Source: Immundisolibacter sp049322795 (GTDB lineage Bacteria; Pseudomonadota; Gammaproteobacteria; Immundisolibacterales; Immundisolibacteraceae). Taken from it: DNA of 64,000 nt. The stretch is from contig JBMOQH010000016.1 of assembly GCA_049322795.1 (NCBI GenBank), positions 1 through 64,000 on the forward strand, in the 5' to 3' direction. How positions within the stretch are numbered: position 1 is the stretch's first letter; each line of letters opens with the position of its first letter. The notes under the pieces were generated by a model, which was not told where the DNA came from, searched no databases, and saw nothing but the letters and a program-made list of their open reading frames with translations. Below are positions 59,923 through 64,000 of this stretch, piece by piece. The translations under genes were made by a program, and so were the position numbers.

Positions 59923-61089
59923 TCAAGGGCAGCGCACCGCCAACACGCCCTCGATGGCGCGGATCTTCGCCAGCACGTCGGCCGGTAGCGGCCGGTCCAC
60001 GTCCACCAGCGTGTAGGCGAGCTCGCCCTTGGACTTGTTGATCATGTCGATGATGTTGAGCCCGCCCTCGGCCAGCGCGGTGGTGATCTGGCCCACCATG
60101 TTCGGCACGTTGGCGTTGACCACCGCCAGGCGCACGCCGCCTTCGGCGCGCGGCATGACCACCCAGGGAAAGTTCACCGCGTTGGTAACGTTGCCGTTCT
60201 CCAGATAATCGCGCACCTGGTCGGCCACCATCACGGCGCAGTTGTCCTCGGCCTCGGTGGTGGACGCGCCCAGATGCGGCAGAGCAATGACGCGCGGGTG
60301 GCCGATCAGCCCGGGCTTGGGGAAGTCGCTGACGTAGTAGTGCACCTGCCCCGTTTCCAGCGCCGCCGCCACGGCGTCGGTATCGACGATGCCGGCGCGG
60401 GCGAAGTTCAGCACCGTCAGCCCCGGCCGCGCCAGGCGCAGCGTGTCGGCGTTGGCGAGACCCCGCGTGTGGTCGTTCAGTGGCACGTGAAAGGTGATGA
60501 AATCGGCACGGGCGAACACCGCCTCGACGCTGGCCGCGCGCTCGACCTGCGACGACAGCTGCCAGGCGCCCTCCACCGTGATGCCCGGGTCGTAGCCGAC
60601 CACCTTCATGCCGAGCGCCAGCGCGGCGTTGGCCACCTGGCGGCCGATGGCGCCCAGGCCCACCACGCCCAGCGTGCGGCCCGGCAGCTCGAAACCGGCG
60701 TACTGCTTCTTGCCGGCCTCGACCGCGTGCTCGACGGTCTGTGCGTCGCCGGTCAGCGCCTGCGTGTACGCCCACGCCTGGCAGATGTTGCGCGCCGCCA
60801 GCAGCAGGCCGGCGATCACCAGCTCCTTGACCGCGTTGGCGTTGGCGCCCGGCGCGTTGAACACGGGAATGCCGCGCGCCGACATGGCCGCGACCGGGAT
60901 GTTGTTGACACCGGCGCCGGCGCGGCCCACCGCCAGCAGCGAGGCCGGGATGTCCATGCTGTGCAGGTCGGCCGAGCGCAGCAGGATGGCGTCCGGCTCG
61001 CTCAGATCCTTGCCGGTCTGGTAGCGGTCGGCCGGCAGCCGCGCCAGGCCCACCTTGGCGATGTTGTTCAGGGTCAGGATGCGGTACAT
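59923..61089 (-). CDS. serA: D-3-Phosphoglycerate dehydrogenase
   Basis: 388 residues, first step of serine synthesis. NAD motif GVVGLGAIGRQVANAAL, substrate-loop RAGAGVNNIP, catalytic His in HLGASTTEAEDNCA, C-terminal ACT domain (GGLNIIDMINKSKGELAYTLVD). It lies between serC and pheA, joining both serine genes in the run; in many gammaproteobacteria only serC sits here. Confidence 0.95.
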   Translation of the reverse strand: MYRILTLNNIAKVGLARLPADRYQTGKDLSEPDAILLRSADLHSMDIPASLLAVGRAGAGVNNIPVAAMSARGIPVFNAPGANANAVKELVIAGLLLAARNICQAWAYTQALTGDAQTVEHAVEAGKKQYAGFELPGRTLGVVGLGAIGRQVANAALALGMKVVGYDPGITVEGAWQLSSQVERAASVEAVFARADFITFHVPLNDHTRGLANADTLRLARPGLTVLNFARAGIVDTDAVAAALETGQVHYYVSDFPKPGLIGHPRVIALPHLGASTTEAEDNCAVMVADQVRDYLENGNVTNAVNFPWVVMPRAEGGVRLAVVNANVPNMVGQITTALAEGGLNIIDMINKSKGELAYTLVDVDRPLPADVLAKIRAIEGVLAVRCP

Positions 61090-61113
61090 GGCGATGTCTC
61101 TTGCGGTTCGGTG

Positions 61114-62196
61114 TCAGCCGTTGCGACGCTCGAAGTCGACCATGAAGTCGACCAGCGCCTGCACGCCGGCCAGCGGCATGGCGTTGTAGATGCTGGCGCG
61201 CATGCCGCCGACGCTGCGGTGGCCCTTGAGCTGCACCAGGCCGGCCTTTTTCGCCTCGGCCAGGAAGGTCGCGTCGAGCTCGGCGTTGGCCAGCGTGAAC
61301 GGCACGTTCATGCGCGAGCGGCTGGCCGGCTCGGTCGGGCAGGCGTAGAAGCCGCTGCGATCGAGCAGGCCGTACAGCAGCTCGGCCTTGGCGATGTTGG
61401 CCTTTTCCACCTCGGCGAGACCGCCCTGCGCCAACAGGTGCTTGAACACCAGCCCCGACACATAGATGGCGAAGGTCGGCGGCGTGTTGTAGGCCGAGTC
61501 GTTCTCGGCGTGGATGGCGTAGTCGAGCAGGGTCGGCGCCCCCTCGCGGCAGCGGCCGATCAGGTCGTCGCGCACGATCACCAGCGTGAGACCCGCCGGG
61601 CCGACGTTTTTCTGCGCGCCGGCGTAGATGAGGCCGTAACGGCTCACGTCGACCGGCCGCGACAGGATGTTGCTCGACGCGTCGTTCACCAGCGGCACGG
61701 CGCCGGTGTCCGGCGTGTAGTGGTACTCGGTGCCGAAGATGGTGTTGTTGCCGGTGATGTGCACATAGGCCGCGTTCGGGTCGAGCGTGAGCTCGGCCTG
61801 CGTCGGGATGCGGTTGAAGTTGGTCTCGGCGCTGCTGGCGGCGACCTTGACGGTGCCGAAGCGCTTGGCCTCCGACGCCGCCTTCTTGGCCCAGGAGCCG
61901 GTCAGCACGTAATCGGCGCTGCCGCCGGCCGGCAGCAGGTTCAGCGGCACCATCGAGAACTGCAGGCTGGCGCCACCCTGCAGGAACAGCACCTTGTAGT
62001 TGGCCGGAATGCCCATCAGCGCGCGCAGGTCGGCCTCGGCCTGGTGCTGAATCTCGATGAACTCCTTGCCGCGATGGCTCATCTCCATCACCGACATGCC
62101 GCTGCCGTGCCAGTCGAGCAGTTCGTCCCGCACCTGCGCCAGCACGGGCTCGGGCAACACCGCCGGACCGGCGCTGAAGTTGTATACGCGTGCCAT
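61114..62196 (-). CDS. serC: Phosphoserine aminotransferase
   Basis: 360-residue PLP enzyme, second step of serine synthesis and also used in PLP synthesis. FSAGPAVLPEPVLAQVRDELL, GMSVMEMSHRG, FLQGGASLQFSMVPLNL, YVHITGNNTIFGTEY and GAQKNVGPAGLTLVIV (PLP Lys). Conserved gyrA-serC junction, 41 nt from gyrA. Confidence 0.97.
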   Translation of the reverse strand: MARVYNFSAGPAVLPEPVLAQVRDELLDWHGSGMSVMEMSHRGKEFIEIQHQAEADLRALMGIPANYKVLFLQGGASLQFSMVPLNLLPAGGSADYVLTGSWAKKAASEAKRFGTVKVAASSAETNFNRIPTQAELTLDPNAAYVHITGNNTIFGTEYHYTPDTGAVPLVNDASSNILSRPVDVSRYGLIYAGAQKNVGPAGLTLVIVRDDLIGRCREGAPTLLDYAIHAENDSAYNTPPTFAIYVSGLVFKHLLAQGGLAEVEKANIAKAELLYGLLDRSGFYACPTEPASRSRMNVPFTLANAELDATFLAEAKKAGLVQLKGHRSVGGMRASIYNAMPLAGVQALVDFMVDFERRNG

Positions 62197-62237
62197 CGTC
62201 GTCTCCGTGTCGGGCCGCCGGGCGGCGGCCGGGTCAA

Positions 62238-64000
62238 TCAGTCGTCCGGGTGGGCGTCGTCGGTGTCCGAGATAGCGGCACCGTCGGCCGGGCCGGCATC
62301 CGACTCATCGACGGCCAACTCGCCGGCCTCGTCGCCATCCTGCGTTTCCTCGGGCGCCACCACCGCCAGCCCCGCCAGCAGCTCGCCCTCGCCGACGCCC
62401 ATCAGCTTCACGCCCTGGGTGTTGCGGCCGAGCACCGAAATGCTGGCCACGCGCGTGCGGATGGCGGTGCCGGCGTTGGTCACCAGCATCACCTCGGCGT
62501 CGTCCGCCGCCTGTACCGCGCCGACCACCTGGCCATTGCGGGCGGTGGTCTGGATGGAGATCACGCCCATGCCGCCGCGGCCGCGCAGCGGGTAGTCGGC
62601 TAGCGGCGTGCGCTTGCCGTAGCCGTTGGCGGTGACGGTGAGGATGTCGCCATCGGGCTGTGCCACCACCATGCCGATCACGGCCTGGTCGTCCCGCACG
62701 CTCATGCCGCGCACGCCGCGCGCGTCGCGACCCATGGCGCGCACGTCGCGCTCGTCGAAGCGCAGCACCTTGCCGTCGTCGGTGAACAGCATGACGTGGT
62801 CGCTGCCGCCGGTGAGCGCCACGTCGACCAGCGCGTCGCCGTCGACGATGTCGAGCGCGATGATGCCGGCGCTGCGCGGGCGCGAGTAATCCGCCAGCGC
62901 GGTCTTCTTGACCTGCCCGCGGCGGGTGGCGAACAGCACGTAGCGGTCGGCGGCGAACTCGCGCACGGCCAGCACGGCGCTCACCTTCTCGCCGTCGGTC
63001 AGCGGCAGCAGGTTCACGATCGGCCGGCCGCGGCTGCCGGAGCCCGCCAGCGGCAGCTCGTAGACCTTCAGCCAGTACACCTTGCCGGCGCTCGAGAAGC
63101 ACAGCAGCGTGTCGTGGCTGCTGGCCACGAACAGGCGCTCGATGAAGTCCTCTTCCTTGACCCGCGCCGCCGACCGGCCGCGCCCGCCGCGGTGCTGGGC
63201 GCGGTACTCGCTGACCGGCTGCGACTTGACGTAGCCCTGGTGCGAGAAGGTGACCACCACGTCCTGTTCGGCGATCAGGTCCTCGGAGGTCAGATCGAGG
63301 CGGTTGACGATGATCTCGGTACGCCGGGCGTCACCGTACTGGTCGCGGATTTCGAGCAGCTCGCGGCGGATTTCGGACAGCAGCCGCGCGTCGCTGCCCA
63401 GGATGTCGAGCAGGTCCGTGATCTGCGCGACCAGGTCGCCGTACTCGTTGACGATCTTGTCGCGTTCGAGCCCGGTCAGGCGCTGCAGGCGCATGTCGAG
63501 GATGGCCTGCGCCTGCCGGTCGCTGAGGTAGTAGGCGCCGTCGATGAGGCCGCGGCCGGTTTCGGTCGGGCGCTGGGCATCGGCGGCGAGCGCCCGGGCC
63601 AGCATCTCGCCGACGAAACCGGGCGTGAAGCCCTCGGCGGTCAGCTTGGCGCGGGCTTCTTCGGTGGTCTGCGAGCCGCGGATCAGCGCGATCACCCGCT
63701 CGATGCTGGCCAGCGCGACGGCCAGGCCTTCCAGGATGTGCAGGCGCTCGCGTGCCTTGCGCAGCGCGAACAGGCTGCGCCGGCTGACCACCTCGCGGCG
63801 GTGCCGGATGAAGGCGTCCAGCACCTCGCGCAGCGTCAGCTGGCGCGGCTGGCCGTCCAGCAGCGCCACCATGTTGATGCCGAACACCGCCTGCAGCTGG
63901 GTCTGCTGGTACAGGTGGTTCAGCACCACCTCCGGCACCTCGCCGCGGCGCAGCTCGATCACCGCCCGCATGCCGTCCTTGTCGGACTCGTCGCGGATCT
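62238..64000 (-). CDS. gyrA: DNA gyrase subunit A, C-terminal part (truncated by the window)
   Basis: About 586 residues of the 3' end; the 5' part lies beyond position 64000. The breakage-reunion/coiled-coil region is seen as QTQLQAVFGINMVALLDGQPRQL-type sequence in pieces, LRKARERLHILEGL and AQAILDMRLQRLTGLE, followed by the GyrA box QHRGGRG, the six-bladed wrapping domain (GVRGMSVRDDQAVIGM and related blades) and an acidic tail. No frameshift in the visible part. Confidence 0.97.
   Translation of the reverse strand, partial: IRDESDKDGMRAVIELRRGEVPEVVLNHLYQQTQLQAVFGINMVALLDGQPRQLTLREVLDAFIRHRREVVSRRSLFALRKARERLHILEGLAVALASIERVIALIRGSQTTEEARAKLTAEGFTPGFVGEMLARALAADAQRPTETGRGLIDGAYYLSDRQAQAILDMRLQRLTGLERDKIVNEYGDLVAQITDLLDILGSDARLLSEIRRELLEIRDQYGDARRTEIIVNRLDLTSEDLIAEQDVVVTFSHQGYVKSQPVSEYRAQHRGGRGRSAARVKEEDFIERLFVASSHDTLLCFSSAGKVYWLKVYELPLAGSGSRGRPIVNLLPLTDGEKVSAVLAVREFAADRYVLFATRRGQVKKTALADYSRPRSAGIIALDIVDGDALVDVALTGGSDHVMLFTDDGKVLRFDERDVRAMGRDARGVRGMSVRDDQAVIGMVVAQPDGDILTVTANGYGKRTPLADYPLRGRGGMGVISIQTTARNGQVVGAVQAADDAEVMLVTNAGTAIRTRVASISVLGRNTQGVKLMGVGEGELLAGLAVVAPEETQDGDEAGELAVDESDAGPADGAAISDTDDAHPDD

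Noticed and set aside
60274..62595. A 773-codon plus-strand frame over serA, serC and gyrA
   Set aside because: Antisense to three well-supported genes with typical shadow composition.

Overview
The window is a GC-rich chromosomal segment of a Gram-negative proteobacterium, most likely gammaproteobacterial. The signs are a PBP1b gene with an adjacent LpoP-like lipoprotein, the gyrA-serC-pheA-aroA-cmk-rpsA gene order, heptose/LPS genes, LolCD, and the Aat and Bpt aminoacyl transferases. Two unlinked Rieske oxygenase alpha subunits, a gentisate-dioxygenase-like cupin and an epoxide hydrolase suggest an aromatic- or xenobiotic-degrading lifestyle. That lifestyle is inference. I see no tRNA, rRNA, CRISPR array, insertion sequence or prophage.

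Layout. 1-4.7 kb: a PdxA-family gene, then a bufferin-type copper peptide operon (DUF2282 precursor, MNIO/DUF692 enzyme, DUF2063 partner, DoxX protein) facing an ECF sigma factor and small zinc-finger anti-sigma gene. 4.7-7.6 kb: PBP1b and its putative activator. 7.7-11.9 kb: Rieske oxygenase, EAL-CBS-GGDEF protein, cupin. 11.9-18.4 kb: L,D-transpeptidase, dapE, ArsC-like, sulfotransferase, glyoxalase-like, alpha/beta hydrolase, alanine racemase, RidA. 18.7-22.8 kb: inositol-phosphate synthase, GT4 glycosyltransferase, GDP-mannose synthesis. 22.9-25.4 kb: ahcY-metF behind a SAH riboswitch and a perfect 14-bp palindrome. 25.5-32 kb: acetyltransferase, the two N-degron transferases, epoxide hydrolase, CbpA and Hsp20 (sigma-32-like promoter), a DUF1207 protein. 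32-37.9 kb: bioA, pgi, ZIP transporter, a second Rieske oxygenase, HIT protein. 38-45.9 kb: a nitrate-uptake regulon (outer-membrane porin, NarK, PP2C-kinase fusion, NrtABC). 45.9-64 kb: a long leftward run, lolD, lolC, unknown, MBL nuclease, hldD, hldE1, pyrF, lapA, rpsA, cmk, aroA, tyrA, hisC, pheA, serA, serC and the 3' part of gyrA.

Regulation visible in the DNA. The nitrate block carries three sigma-54-like GG-N10-GC promoters. The nrtA leader has two tandem hexaloop hairpins (A at loop position 1, G at 4) followed by a U-tract terminator, the layout of NasT/NasR (ANTAR) antitermination. The porin leader repeats this layout in variant form, which places an otherwise anonymous barrel protein in the nitrate regulon.

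The most novel structure is a dispersed intergenic element of up to five consecutive hairpins. There are three long copies, one truncated tandem piece and two divergent copies (the latter inside the nrt and hld operons). All five copies that retain the second hairpin keep a near-invariant 9-nt loop (RTRCACGCC) while the stem around it changes by compensatory substitution.
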